Assembly (NCBI GenBank): GCA_049608225.1
Contig: JBMYXI010000001.1
Span: forward strand, 1 to 64,000
Length of the DNA: 64,000 nt
Reading direction: 5' to 3'
DNA from: Parashewanella sp049608225
Lineage (GTDB): Bacteria; Pseudomonadota; Gammaproteobacteria; Enterobacterales; Shewanellaceae
Of this stretch, positions 55,971-63,736 are shown in pieces. Each line of letters begins with the position of its first letter. The stretch's first letter is position 1. The notes under the pieces are model-generated. The model did not search any database. It was not told where the DNA came from and saw only the letters and a program-made list of their open reading frames with translations. The translations under genes and the position numbers were made by a program.

Positions 55971-57521
55971 TTAACCTGTATAATTTTTAAACTCTTCTTT
56001 TAGTTCCTCCAAGTTAGGTTTGTCAATAGTAGCAACTAATCTTTTCAGTTCTTCCAGCTGTGCTTCCAATATTGCTTCTTTTCTGTCCTCGTCTTCCACC
56101 TTTCTAAAAAGCGGACTTTGCGCATCCTGCTGACTTATGATCTTCAGTAATTCGACCAAAATATAGCTTGAATAACGAGCGCAATCGGTACGATTCCATT
56201 TAGACTGTATCCCTGTATTAATGACAACGAGAGGTTCATCGTACGACTTCTTTTTTGACTCAATAATAATCAGTTGCTGCGCTGTCACAATTGCAATAAT
56301 CTGATGCCCAAATCTAAACCCTCTTGGTTTTGATAACGACACAGGGATTACCATTATTTTGTTTTGTTGCTTTGGAAAATCAATAGTGCGAACCAACTCT
56401 AGCCAACGCGCTAATCCCTTTTTTTTGATTTCTTCATTTTTACAAAGTGTGCAATATCGTAAGAGTTCTGGTTCGGTAACATGCGCCCTTATATATAGCT
56501 CAACCGAACTCTTGCCTAAGCGATTTTTTGCTCTTACTGCTTGTACTTTAGCCGCACCTTCCACGATATCCTTAGTAATTTGAACTTCCTCATATTCGTC
56601 AAGTTCAGAATCATATGCATGCTCCATACCTTTAGCATCATCAGTATCATGGCTTGAGTGGCACTCAAGCTCATCCGCTTCATCAACCGTTAACTCTTCA
56701 AAGCTTGTCGATGATATTGATGATGTTAACGATGCATGATCTTGACGAGAAAGGTTAACAGAAACATCGTCATCTGAAACTGACTCATCAGGTTCGTTAA
56801 CAATCGTAACAGAAGATCTTGCAGAGGAAGGGTTATCGCTTTTAGTATCAGCTGTAGCTAAAGGTGATTTAAAACTGATTGCTAATTCTTGACAGTAGAT
56901 CAAATCATCAGCTTTGCTTTTTTGCTCGTCATCAATGTCTAAATAAGGTTTGATGAGCATTTCATCTTCTAGTTTTTTCAATTCTAACGTGCTGTTGGCT
57001 ATATATTTATCTAGCTCTCGAACCGAAGTAAATGAGCGTTGCTCTAACTCCCCAACAGAAGAGCCCATACCAAAATGGTCAAACACCATTTTTAAACTAT
57101 CCTTTGTATTTTCCGTATGTTCCGTATGTTCCGTATGTTCCGTACTCTCCGTATTCTCCGTATTCTCCGTATTCTCCACTTCATTACGTTTGAAAAGCAA
57201 CGAATCATCCAAACGCGCTTGAAGCTGCTTTTCAATGATATAATTTTGCAACTGTTCTTGCTCTGTTATTTGAGTTTCTCGTTCTGATAATTGAGTTTCT
57301 TGTTCTGATAATTGAGTTGCATCCACATGAAATACTCTTATTTGCAAGGATTTTGATATTTCAGCTTTAACAACTTGGAACTTGAGATTTCTCCTGCTAT
57401 CTTGATTTTCGATAGTGATTGTACCAACTTTATTTTCGAAAGCCTCTTTAATATCTTTAATGTCAGTGAGAAAGACCTCATCAACTGCTGACCAAGTAAT
57501 ATCAATTGAGGGAACTGCCAT
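55971..57521 (-). CDS. Orphan 516-residue protein with a clan CE-like C-terminal pattern
   Basis: No known family fits the whole protein. Residues 7-68 form a small beta-rich domain. Residues ~69-100 are coiled-coil-like, with repeated QLSE-type heptads. Residues ~117-138 are a TE-rich tandem repeat (NTE/STE/HTE). Residues ~225-330 are acidic and disordered. The C-terminal ~135 residues hold, in order, GHQIIAIVTAQQ (H406), LIIIESKK (E421), NTGIQSKWN (Q439) and RTDCARYSSYILVELLK (C447). That order resembles the His-Asp/Glu-Gln-Cys pattern of clan CE cysteine proteases and acetyltransferases (YopJ/Ulp1 type). No signal peptide. The enzymatic reading is a hypothesis. Confidence 0.7.
   Translation of the reverse strand: MAVPSIDITWSAVDEVFLTDIKDIKEAFENKVGTITIENQDSRRNLKFQVVKAEISKSLQIRVFHVDATQLSEQETQLSERETQITEQEQLQNYIIEKQLQARLDDSLLFKRNEVENTENTENTESTEHTEHTEHTENTKDSLKMVFDHFGMGSSVGELEQRSFTSVRELDKYIANSTLELKKLEDEMLIKPYLDIDDEQKSKADDLIYCQELAISFKSPLATADTKSDNPSSARSSVTIVNEPDESVSDDDVSVNLSRQDHASLTSSISSTSFEELTVDEADELECHSSHDTDDAKGMEHAYDSELDEYEEVQITKDIVEGAAKVQAVRAKNRLGKSSVELYIRAHVTEPELLRYCTLCKNEEIKKKGLARWLELVRTIDFPKQQNKIMVIPVSLSKPRGFRFGHQIIAIVTAQQLIIIESKKKSYDEPLVVINTGIQSKWNRTDCARYSSYILVELLKIISQQDAQSPLFRKVEDEDRKEAILEAQLEELKRLVATIDKPNLEELKEEFKNYTG
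57102..57177 (-). repeat. In-frame 9-base minisatellite inside the orphan gene
   Basis: About eight tandem 9-base units lie here on the plus strand: an imperfect first copy, three TTCCGTATG, one TTCCGTACT, and CTCCGTATT copies. They encode the NTE/STE/HTE tripeptides on the minus strand. Because the unit is a multiple of three, copy-number change lengthens the protein without shifting frame. A separate 21-base repeat of about two units, encoding QLSERET-like heptads, lies at 57264-57324. Confidence 0.9.
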
Positions 57522-57695
57522 GCTAAATCCAATCTGTTGAATATCTCTCTAAATATGAATGAGAAAAGGCAAATACTCCAATCATTAGAATTAAAATCTG
57601 TTCATATTTTAATTGGATTTCAGTCTGTTCTTGCAAAATCTAACAAGATCTTACAAGATCGCTATTAACCCAGCATCAACCAAACAAAAACTACT

Positions 57696-58937
57696 TTGAG
57701 CGCTTCAACTTCTTTAGTCTCTACACCACTCGCAGACAGAGTGAAAAGACAATTCCCTGTGTTTGAAACAGCATCAAATGCACAGCCTTTTTGCTATCTT
57801 GATACAGCGGCGACCAGCCAAAAGCCGTTATCAGTAATAGAAGTGGTAGATAATTATTACCGCAATCAAAATGCCAATGTTCACCGTGCTGCTCATCGGC
57901 TTTCAGCGGAAGCTACATTTGCCTACGAAGGAGTGCGTGACAAAATCAAAGCCTTTATCAATGCAGCACAAAGAGAAGAGGTTATTTTTACTCATGGCAC
58001 CACTGAAGCCATTAATATGCTGGCATTTGGGTTAGCCAAACAATTTAACACTGGCGATGTTATTTTAGTTGATACCGCCGCCCATCACGCTAACCTTGTT
58101 CCTTGGCAACAATTAGCTAAACGTACAGGCGCGATAATAAAACCTATTCCGCTTGATGATTCATTTCGTATTGATATACAAGCGTATAAAACACTCTTAG
58201 AACTATCGCCAAAACTTGTCACAGTATCGCATGTAACGAATGCTCTAGGGACATTGAATCCCGTTTCGGAGCTAATAACGCTAGCTAAAAATTCAGGCGC
58301 GTTAACCGTGATTGATGGCGCACAAGCCGTCGCTCATATCAAAGTCGATGTAACAGCGCTAAATTGTGATTATTACGTATTTTCTGGTCACAAAATGTAT
58401 GCACCAACCGGTGTTGGCATTCTATATGGTAAAAAACACGCTCTAGAGCAATTAACGCCCATGTTGACTGGCGGTGAAATGATTAAAACTGTGACATTCG
58501 AACAGACAGAATTTACGTCACTGCCAAATCGCCTTGAAGCAGGCACACCGCCGATTGCATCCGTCATTGGATTAGGCGCTGCTATTGATTTTATGCAGCA
58601 ATACCTCACTGAAGCACACCAACAACAAGAGCAAGAATTACTGAATTACTTGCAGCACTCATTACAACAATTAGCAGGCATAGAAGTCTATGCAGCCCAT
58701 GCTGACAATCATGCTGTCGTTGCATTTAATATTGAAGGCGAACATCATCAAGATATCGGCACCTTGCTTGATCAACAAGGCATCGCTATACGCTGTGGCC
58801 ATCATTGTGCTATGCCATTAATGCAGCATATGAACCTAAAAGGCTGTTGCCGAGTTTCTATTGGTATGTACACCACCAAAGCTGACATTGATTTTTTTAT
58901 AGAAGGATTGATCCAAGTTCAGGAGTTACTAAGCTAA
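57696..58937 (+). CDS. csdA: Cysteine desulfurase (CsdA/SufS type)
   Basis: The 413-residue PLP enzyme carries NVHRAAHRLSAEATFAYEGV, FTHGTTEAINMLAFGLA, the PLP-lysine site FSGHKMYAPTGVG, and the catalytic cysteine in IRCGHHCAMPL. It removes sulfur from cysteine for Fe-S cluster or thiolation pathways. The start appears to be TTG at 57696, without an obvious ribosome site. A SufE-family partner follows with a stop/start overlap, which supports a CsdA-CsdE pair. No suf operon genes are adjacent, so csdA is preferred to sufS. Confidence 0.88.
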   Translation: MSASTSLVSTPLADRVKRQFPVFETASNAQPFCYLDTAATSQKPLSVIEVVDNYYRNQNANVHRAAHRLSAEATFAYEGVRDKIKAFINAAQREEVIFTHGTTEAINMLAFGLAKQFNTGDVILVDTAAHHANLVPWQQLAKRTGAIIKPIPLDDSFRIDIQAYKTLLELSPKLVTVSHVTNALGTLNPVSELITLAKNSGALTVIDGAQAVAHIKVDVTALNCDYYVFSGHKMYAPTGVGILYGKKHALEQLTPMLTGGEMIKTVTFEQTEFTSLPNRLEAGTPPIASVIGLGAAIDFMQQYLTEAHQQQEQELLNYLQHSLQQLAGIEVYAAHADNHAVVAFNIEGEHHQDIGTLLDQQGIAIRCGHHCAMPLMQHMNLKGCCRVSIGMYTTKADIDFFIEGLIQVQELLS

Positions 58938-59368
58938 TGTCATCACCATCATTTGATGCATTTCAATTTCCGTTTTCCAATTACGCCGACCTAACAGAGC
59001 AATTATCTAAGGCAAATAATTGGCAAGACAAGTATCGCCAATTAATGATGCTTGGCAAAGCCTTACCTAAAATCGATGAAGCTCTTAAAACCCATAATGC
59101 CCAAATCGACGGTTGTGAGAGCGCAGCTTGGTTGTATCACTATCAACAAGGTGACATTCATTACTTTTTGGCTGATAGCGATGCGCGAATTGTTAAGGGT
59201 TTGATTGCTATTTTGCTGGCTTTGTTTAATCAAAAATCAACTGATGACATTCAACAAGTCAACATAGAGGCATGTTTTAAAGAACTCGGATTATTGCACC
59301 AATTAAGTCCATCACGAACCAATGGGCTTATGGCACTGGCAAAACGGATAAAACAATACGCTGAATAA
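58937..59368 (+). CDS. csdE: SufE-family sulfur acceptor (CsdE-like)
   Basis: The 143-residue SufE-fold protein has the acceptor cysteine in HNAQIDGCESAAWLYHY. The ATG shares a base with the desulfurase TAA (TAATG), so the two are translationally coupled. It accepts persulfide sulfur from the upstream desulfurase and passes it on. At the N terminus it has a short polar tail before the fold. Confidence 0.9.
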   Translation: MSSPSFDAFQFPFSNYADLTEQLSKANNWQDKYRQLMMLGKALPKIDEALKTHNAQIDGCESAAWLYHYQQGDIHYFLADSDARIVKGLIAILLALFNQKSTDDIQQVNIEACFKELGLLHQLSPSRTNGLMALAKRIKQYAE

Positions 59369-59391
59369 CATTACAGCTATTTGAGATAACG

Positions 59392-60099
59392 TTACTTGAG
59401 GTGACGTCCACCATCTAGATGCAGTATTCGTCCGGTAACGTAATTACTATCGAACAAATAAGTCACGGTATCGAGAAATTCTTGTACGCCGCCCTCGATG
59501 GCCATTAATGATTTGGCTTTCGCTTTTTGTTTATATTCCTCAGAATCATTATCATTAAACATAACTAAAGCGGGAGCGATGGAGTTAACCTTTACACTCG
59601 GTGCTAACTTAGTAGCAAAAGATAAAGTCAGATTATCCAATGCCGCTTTACTTGCGGCATAAGCAATATGCTTAGCACTACCTTTAGTTGCAACAAAATC
59701 ACTAACATGAATGATGTCGCAGGTTTGCTGCTGGTTGATGAGCAATTTCGATAACGCCATATTCATTTGATAAGGTGCAGTGACATGAATAGCCATCATT
59801 TGGTTGATGGTAGCAACCGGATCGGATTCATCGTCTGGTAACCAAGCAGACGCATTATGAACGATCGCCCGTAATTGGGGATATTTGTGTGCAATTTGGG
59901 CACACAATTTTTCTAATTCATTAACAAGGGTTAAGTCGCATTGATAGAGATCGATCCCTTGTTGTTTAAGCTGCTCAAGTTCAGGATAAGAAGTGCGGTA
60001 TGTCCCAATAACGGTATAATTTTGCGAAATAAGATGATGCGCTAATGCTAATCCTAAGCGTTTACCCACTCCAGTTATCAATACCGTCTTATTCATCAC
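59392..60099 (-). CDS. folM: Dihydromonapterin reductase (FolM), SDR family
   Basis: The 235-residue short-chain dehydrogenase has the NADPH-binding start TVLITGVGKRLGLALAHHLI (the TGxxxRxG form typical of FolM). NASAW and the catalytic YAASKAAL (Y-x3-K) follow, and the C terminus is VTGRILHLDGGRHLK. FolM reduces dihydromonapterin to tetrahydromonapterin and can reduce dihydrofolate. It is between csdE (convergent) and mdh (same strand). Confidence 0.85.
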   Translation of the reverse strand: MMNKTVLITGVGKRLGLALAHHLISQNYTVIGTYRTSYPELEQLKQQGIDLYQCDLTLVNELEKLCAQIAHKYPQLRAIVHNASAWLPDDESDPVATINQMMAIHVTAPYQMNMALSKLLINQQQTCDIIHVSDFVATKGSAKHIAYAASKAALDNLTLSFATKLAPSVKVNSIAPALVMFNDNDSEEYKQKAKAKSLMAIEGGVQEFLDTVTYLFDSNYVTGRILHLDGGRHLK

Positions 60100-60118
60100 A
60101 TTTATCCCGTTATAATTA

Positions 60119-60145
60119 CAAAAAAGCGGAACACTAGGCTCCGCT
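60119..60145 (-). terminator. mdh terminator
   Basis: On the minus strand the stem AGCGGA / TCCGCT with a nine-base loop is followed by six T, 25 bases after the mdh stop codon. It separates mdh from folM. Confidence 0.88.
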
Positions 60146-60169
60146 AAAATAGAATGTCAGTTAAATTGA

Positions 60170-61105
60170 CTATTTAACAAATTCAACACCAATTTTTATG
60201 TCGCCTTTTAGCGTATCTAGCATTGCATCACGAGCATTGGCTTCAAACGCGCTAACTTCACCATAAGGAAGTACTTTTTCAACGCCATTTTTACCCAATA
60301 AAATAGGCTGTGCGAAGAATTCAGCGTGTTCACTACCACCGTCAACATAAGCGCATTCAACAACGTTACTCTCGCCTTGTAGACCACGTACTAATGATAG
60401 ACCAAAGCGACATGCCGCTTGTCCCATTGACAAGGTCGCGCTACCGCCGCCAGCTTTAGCTTCAACAACTTCAGTACCAGCATTCTGAATGCGCTTAGTG
60501 AGTGCCGCAACTTCTTCGTCAGTAAAGCTTACGCCTTCGATTTGCGAAAGCAATGGCAAAATAGTTACACCACTGTGACCGCCAATAACGTTAACGCTTA
60601 CATCTTCAACCTTAAGGCCTTTTGCTTCAGCAACGAAAGTTTCTGAACGGATCACATCCAGAGTCGTCACACCGAATAAACGGTTCTTGTCGTAAACACC
60701 TGCTTTTTTCAATACTTCAGCAGCAATAGCAACTGTAGTATTTACTGGGTTAGTGATCACGCCGATCAAAGCTTTAGGGCAAGCCACCGCTACTTTTTCA
60801 ATAAGATTACGTACGATACCCGCGTTAATGTTGAATAGATCAGAACGATCCATACCAGGTTTACGAGCAACACCAGCGGAAATCAATACAACATCTGCGC
60901 CTTCTAAAGCAGGCGTTGGATCTTCGCCAGCAAAGCCTTTAACTTCAACACCTGTTGGGATGTGGCTCAAATCAACAGCAACACCTGGAGTAACAGGAGC
61001 AATATCGTATAAAGATAATGAAGACCCTGAAGGTAATTGGGTTTTCAGTAATAGCGCGAGTGCTTGGCCAATTCCACCAGCAGCACCTAGTACAGCAACT
61101 TTCAT
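60170..61105 (-). CDS. mdh: NAD-dependent malate dehydrogenase
   Basis: The 311-residue enzyme has the NAD-binding start MKVAVLGAAGGIGQALALLL, the substrate loop GVARKPGMDRSDLFNINAG, GVITNPVNTTVA and the catalytic region NVIGGHSGVTILPLLSQ. It oxidises malate to oxaloacetate in the TCA cycle. TCGGAG lies 6 bases before the ATG. It is divergent from argR across a 299-base region, as in E. coli and many relatives. Confidence 0.98.
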   Translation of the reverse strand: MKVAVLGAAGGIGQALALLLKTQLPSGSSLSLYDIAPVTPGVAVDLSHIPTGVEVKGFAGEDPTPALEGADVVLISAGVARKPGMDRSDLFNINAGIVRNLIEKVAVACPKALIGVITNPVNTTVAIAAEVLKKAGVYDKNRLFGVTTLDVIRSETFVAEAKGLKVEDVSVNVIGGHSGVTILPLLSQIEGVSFTDEEVAALTKRIQNAGTEVVEAKAGGGSATLSMGQAACRFGLSLVRGLQGESNVVECAYVDGGSEHAEFFAQPILLGKNGVEKVLPYGEVSAFEANARDAMLDTLKGDIKIGVEFVK

Positions 61106-61254
61106 AGTTATCTCCGATTATTTGCGGATATGTGATAGAGATCAAAATTATGTCGCCACCTTACTGTAATGAGTACAAAATTTCAATGATCCAACCCCAT
61201 TTGCAAACAGTTAGAAATGGTCAATTTTGTAAACTTTTTCGACCAAAACCATTA

Positions 61255-61282
61255 TGAATATTTATTCATGAATATTCATTTG
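61255..61282. promoter_or_regulatory. ArgR operator (ARG box) region
   Basis: TGAATATTTATTCA (61255-61268) is a perfect ARG box core (TGAAT-N4-ATTCA). A second, shorter palindrome TGAATATTCA (61269-61278) follows directly. A consensus -35-like TTGACA lies at 61285-61290. The position between mdh and argR fits ArgR autorepression and possibly mdh control; this is inferred from consensus match and conserved layout. Confidence 0.8.
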
Positions 61283-61339
61283 ATTTGACAAAAAACCAAC
61301 AAATATGCAAAAATTAGCAAGATTTTTTGAATAGCTAGT

Positions 61340-61377
61340 AGGAGTCAACTTCGCAAAGAAGTTTTGGGCGGACTCCT
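61340..61377 (+). promoter_or_regulatory. Structured argR leader hairpin
   Basis: The outer stem AGGAGTC / GACTCCT encloses an inner stem AACTTC-gcaaa-GAAGTT with a short bulge (TTGGGCG). It ends 27 bases before the argR ATG, in the probable 5' leader. It is not followed by a T-run. It may influence argR translation or mRNA life. No named riboswitch class is recognised. Confidence 0.5.
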
Positions 61378-61404
61378 TCAAATTACCAGATAAAGATAAT
61401 AAAT

Positions 61405-61872
61405 ATGACAATTAAAAATCAAGACGAACTCGTAAAAGTTTTTAAGTCGATTTTAAAAGAAGAGCGCTTTGGCTCCCAAGGTGAAATCGTAACCGCACTT
61501 CAAGGTGAAGGTTTCAGTAACATCAATCAGTCGAAAGTGTCTCGCATGCTCAGCAAATTCGGTGCAGTACGTACACGAAATGCTAAACAAGAGATGGTAT
61601 ATTGCTTACCTGCAGAACTCGGCGTACCAACAGCAAACAGCCCACTTAAAAATTTGCTATTAGACGTTGACCATAACCAATCAATGATTGTCGTTAGAAC
61701 CAGTCCAGGGGCTGCGCAATTAATTGCTCGCTTACTCGACTCTATAGGCAAACCTGAAGGAATTTTAGGCACAATTGCCGGCGACGATACTATTTTCATC
61801 AGCCCTGCCGATATTAACAATATTGATGTAACTCTCAATACCATTAAATCGCTATTTAATTATAATGATTAA
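61405..61872 (+). CDS. argR: Arginine repressor
   Basis: The 155-residue regulator has an N-terminal winged helix (FGSQGEIVTALQGEGFSNIN and KVSRMLSKFGAVRTRN). The C-terminal oligomerisation and arginine-binding part is VVRTSPGAAQLIARLLDS and GTIAGDDTIFISP, with the family GTIAGDDTI signature. It represses arginine biosynthesis genes when arginine is bound. It is divergent from mdh, with an ARG box in front, and is followed by a terminator shared with the TPP enzyme gene. Confidence 0.97.
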   Translation: MTIKNQDELVKVFKSILKEERFGSQGEIVTALQGEGFSNINQSKVSRMLSKFGAVRTRNAKQEMVYCLPAELGVPTANSPLKNLLLDVDHNQSMIVVRTSPGAAQLIARLLDSIGKPEGILGTIAGDDTIFISPADINNIDVTLNTIKSLFNYND

Positions 61873-61882
61873 AAGTCACCAA

Positions 61883-61934
61883 AAAATGCCGTAAGCTTCA
61901 ATTATCACTCGGATAAATAGCATCACGGCATTTT
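61883..61934. terminator. Bidirectional terminator after argR
   Basis: The arms AAAATGCCGT (61883-61892) and ACGGCATTTT (61925-61934) are perfect complements, with a 32-base loop and T-rich ends on both sides. It lies between the convergent argR and TPP enzyme genes. Confidence 0.75.
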
Positions 61935-61948
61935 AATTTTTTGCGACC

Positions 61949-63715
61949 TTAGCCTGTTACTTTTCTTTTAATCGCTCGACTGATAAACCTTACCTTCTCA
62001 TTAAACTCAAAGCGTTTTAGATTCGACTTTACAATGCCTTTGGTAAAACGCGTTTTCTTCGAGTAATCAACGTTTACATCAACTAAAACTGGCTGACCTG
62101 TCGCACTGATCTGTTTCGCTTTCAGCATTGCCTGCTCAAGCTGCTTATTATTATCAACTCGAATGTATTCCGCACCGGTTGCCATTGCGATACCCTCAAC
62201 ACGTAATCCGGTTAATTGAGTGCACGTTTTGCGGTTATAGGGTACTTCTTGAGCATGAGAAATTTGTGCAAGTTCACCATCATTAAACACACACATGATC
62301 ACCCCAACGTTATAACGACTGGCTGTGATAAGCTCCATGCCAGTCATCATCACCGCGCCATCACCCACGACACCAACCACACATTTATCAGGATGAGTGA
62401 GTTTAGTTGCGATGGCAGCAGGAACACAATATCCCATGCAGTTAAAATCTGTCGGCGAAAGATAATGTTTAGATTTGTGGATAGGCATCAACTCCGCTGA
62501 CAAGAAAGTATGATTACCATCATCAAGTACTAAGTAGTCATCATCCGCCATCATCTTGCGTAATTCAGTAAAAAATCTCGCTGGATTTACCTTGTCCGCT
62601 TTATCCGCTTTGTGCCACTCAGCCAAGTAGGCTTGCTTTTGTTGCTGAATCAGCTGAGCAAGCTCTGAATACTCATTTTGATTGAGTTGTGATTTGCGTG
62701 AAACCAATTCGGATAAAAATACCTTTGCATCACATAATACCGATATTGAAGCTAAGTAATTGGCATTAAAAACATCTGAGTTTATATCAACATGAATGAG
62801 ATTTTTCGGCACTTTCATCCCAAAAGAACCTGTGGGTATTTCGCTAAAGCGAGTACCAATAGCAATTAAACAATCAATGTCTTCAAAAGCTTTTTCAGCA
62901 GCGGGCACAGCGTATTCACCAAACCCCATCCCCACATGTAAAGGATGGTTAGCAGGAAAGACACTTAAACCTTGCAAAGTAGTCGCAACGGGCGCACCAA
63001 GGTGTTCTGCAAGGCTAATTAATTCTGCTGTCGCTTCTTTTGCCCCCCAACCTGCAAAAATACCAATTTTTTTACTGCTATTAATAACAGAAACGACTTG
63101 TTCAAGATTTGCCGAGTCAATGACTTCAGGTAGATGCTGCTTTTCATCAAGGCGTTGACGATATTTTTCAAAATCAAACACGGGTGGTGGAGTACATTCA
63201 CCTTTAAAGAGCGCAATATTCACTGGCACTTCAATAAAAACAGGCCCTGGTTCACCGTCAATCGACAAACAGTAAGCTTCATAGAATGTTTCAACAATCT
63301 CACTGTGTTTTTCTATCTTGAATGTCGCTTTAGTGATCGGTGCGAGCACGCCATGCTGATCCATGTCGTGTAATTGATAGGCCATTCCGTCAGTTCTCAC
63401 GCCACCAGAAACGACTAACATAGGGATCCCGTCCAAATGCGCTTCTGCAATGCCACTAGCAGCATGAGTGATTCCTGCTGCTGGTACCACCATTAGTGTA
63501 CCAATACTGTCGGTTGTGCGACTAACTGCATCGGCCATGAATGCTGCACCGCCTTCGTGAGTCACCAGCATAGGTGTTATCGTTTCTGATTTATTCAATT
63601 CATCGTATATTTCGGTGTTATGTACACCTGGGATACCAAAAGTTTGCTTCACCCCAATTTGCTCTAGCGCATACCTTACTAGCCAAGCGCCTGATTTTTT
63701 TATTGTCTTGTCCAT
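61949..63715 (-). CDS. Thiamine diphosphate-dependent enzyme, acetolactate-synthase-like
   Basis: The 588-residue protein has the three-domain POX/ALS fold. The catalytic glutamate lies in LVTHEGGAAFMADAVSRTTD. The central domain includes KIGIFAGWGAKEATAELISL. The TPP-binding site is GDGAVMMTGMELITASRYNV followed by FNDGELAQI. The N-terminal HEGGA-type glutamate suggests a functional enzyme. It follows a FAD-dependent dehydrogenase by 21 bases on the same strand, so both are likely one operon. No small regulatory subunit (ilvN/ilvH) is seen, which argues against standard acetolactate synthase. Substrate unknown. Confidence 0.85.
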   Translation of the reverse strand: MDKTIKKSGAWLVRYALEQIGVKQTFGIPGVHNTEIYDELNKSETITPMLVTHEGGAAFMADAVSRTTDSIGTLMVVPAAGITHAASGIAEAHLDGIPMLVVSGGVRTDGMAYQLHDMDQHGVLAPITKATFKIEKHSEIVETFYEAYCLSIDGEPGPVFIEVPVNIALFKGECTPPPVFDFEKYRQRLDEKQHLPEVIDSANLEQVVSVINSSKKIGIFAGWGAKEATAELISLAEHLGAPVATTLQGLSVFPANHPLHVGMGFGEYAVPAAEKAFEDIDCLIAIGTRFSEIPTGSFGMKVPKNLIHVDINSDVFNANYLASISVLCDAKVFLSELVSRKSQLNQNEYSELAQLIQQQKQAYLAEWHKADKADKVNPARFFTELRKMMADDDYLVLDDGNHTFLSAELMPIHKSKHYLSPTDFNCMGYCVPAAIATKLTHPDKCVVGVVGDGAVMMTGMELITASRYNVGVIMCVFNDGELAQISHAQEVPYNRKTCTQLTGLRVEGIAMATGAEYIRVDNNKQLEQAMLKAKQISATGQPVLVDVNVDYSKKTRFTKGIVKSNLKRFEFNEKVRFISRAIKRKVTG

Positions 63716-63736
63716 TGTGATTTCCTAATCGTTTCT

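Noticed and set aside
57102..57177. Tandem repeats as a possible CRISPR array
   Set aside because: Units are 9 bases with no spacers and lie inside a reading frame. It is a coding minisatellite.
48724..57521. Genomic island or prophage explaining the orphan proteins
   Set aside because: Orphan genes are interspersed with ordinary core genes such as tal, pgi, slyD and csdA. No integrase, tRNA junction, direct repeats or phage genes are visible.
60753..61169. A 138-residue plus-strand frame across the mdh start
   Set aside because: Antisense to the conserved NAD-binding end of malate dehydrogenase; it has no start signal or domain.
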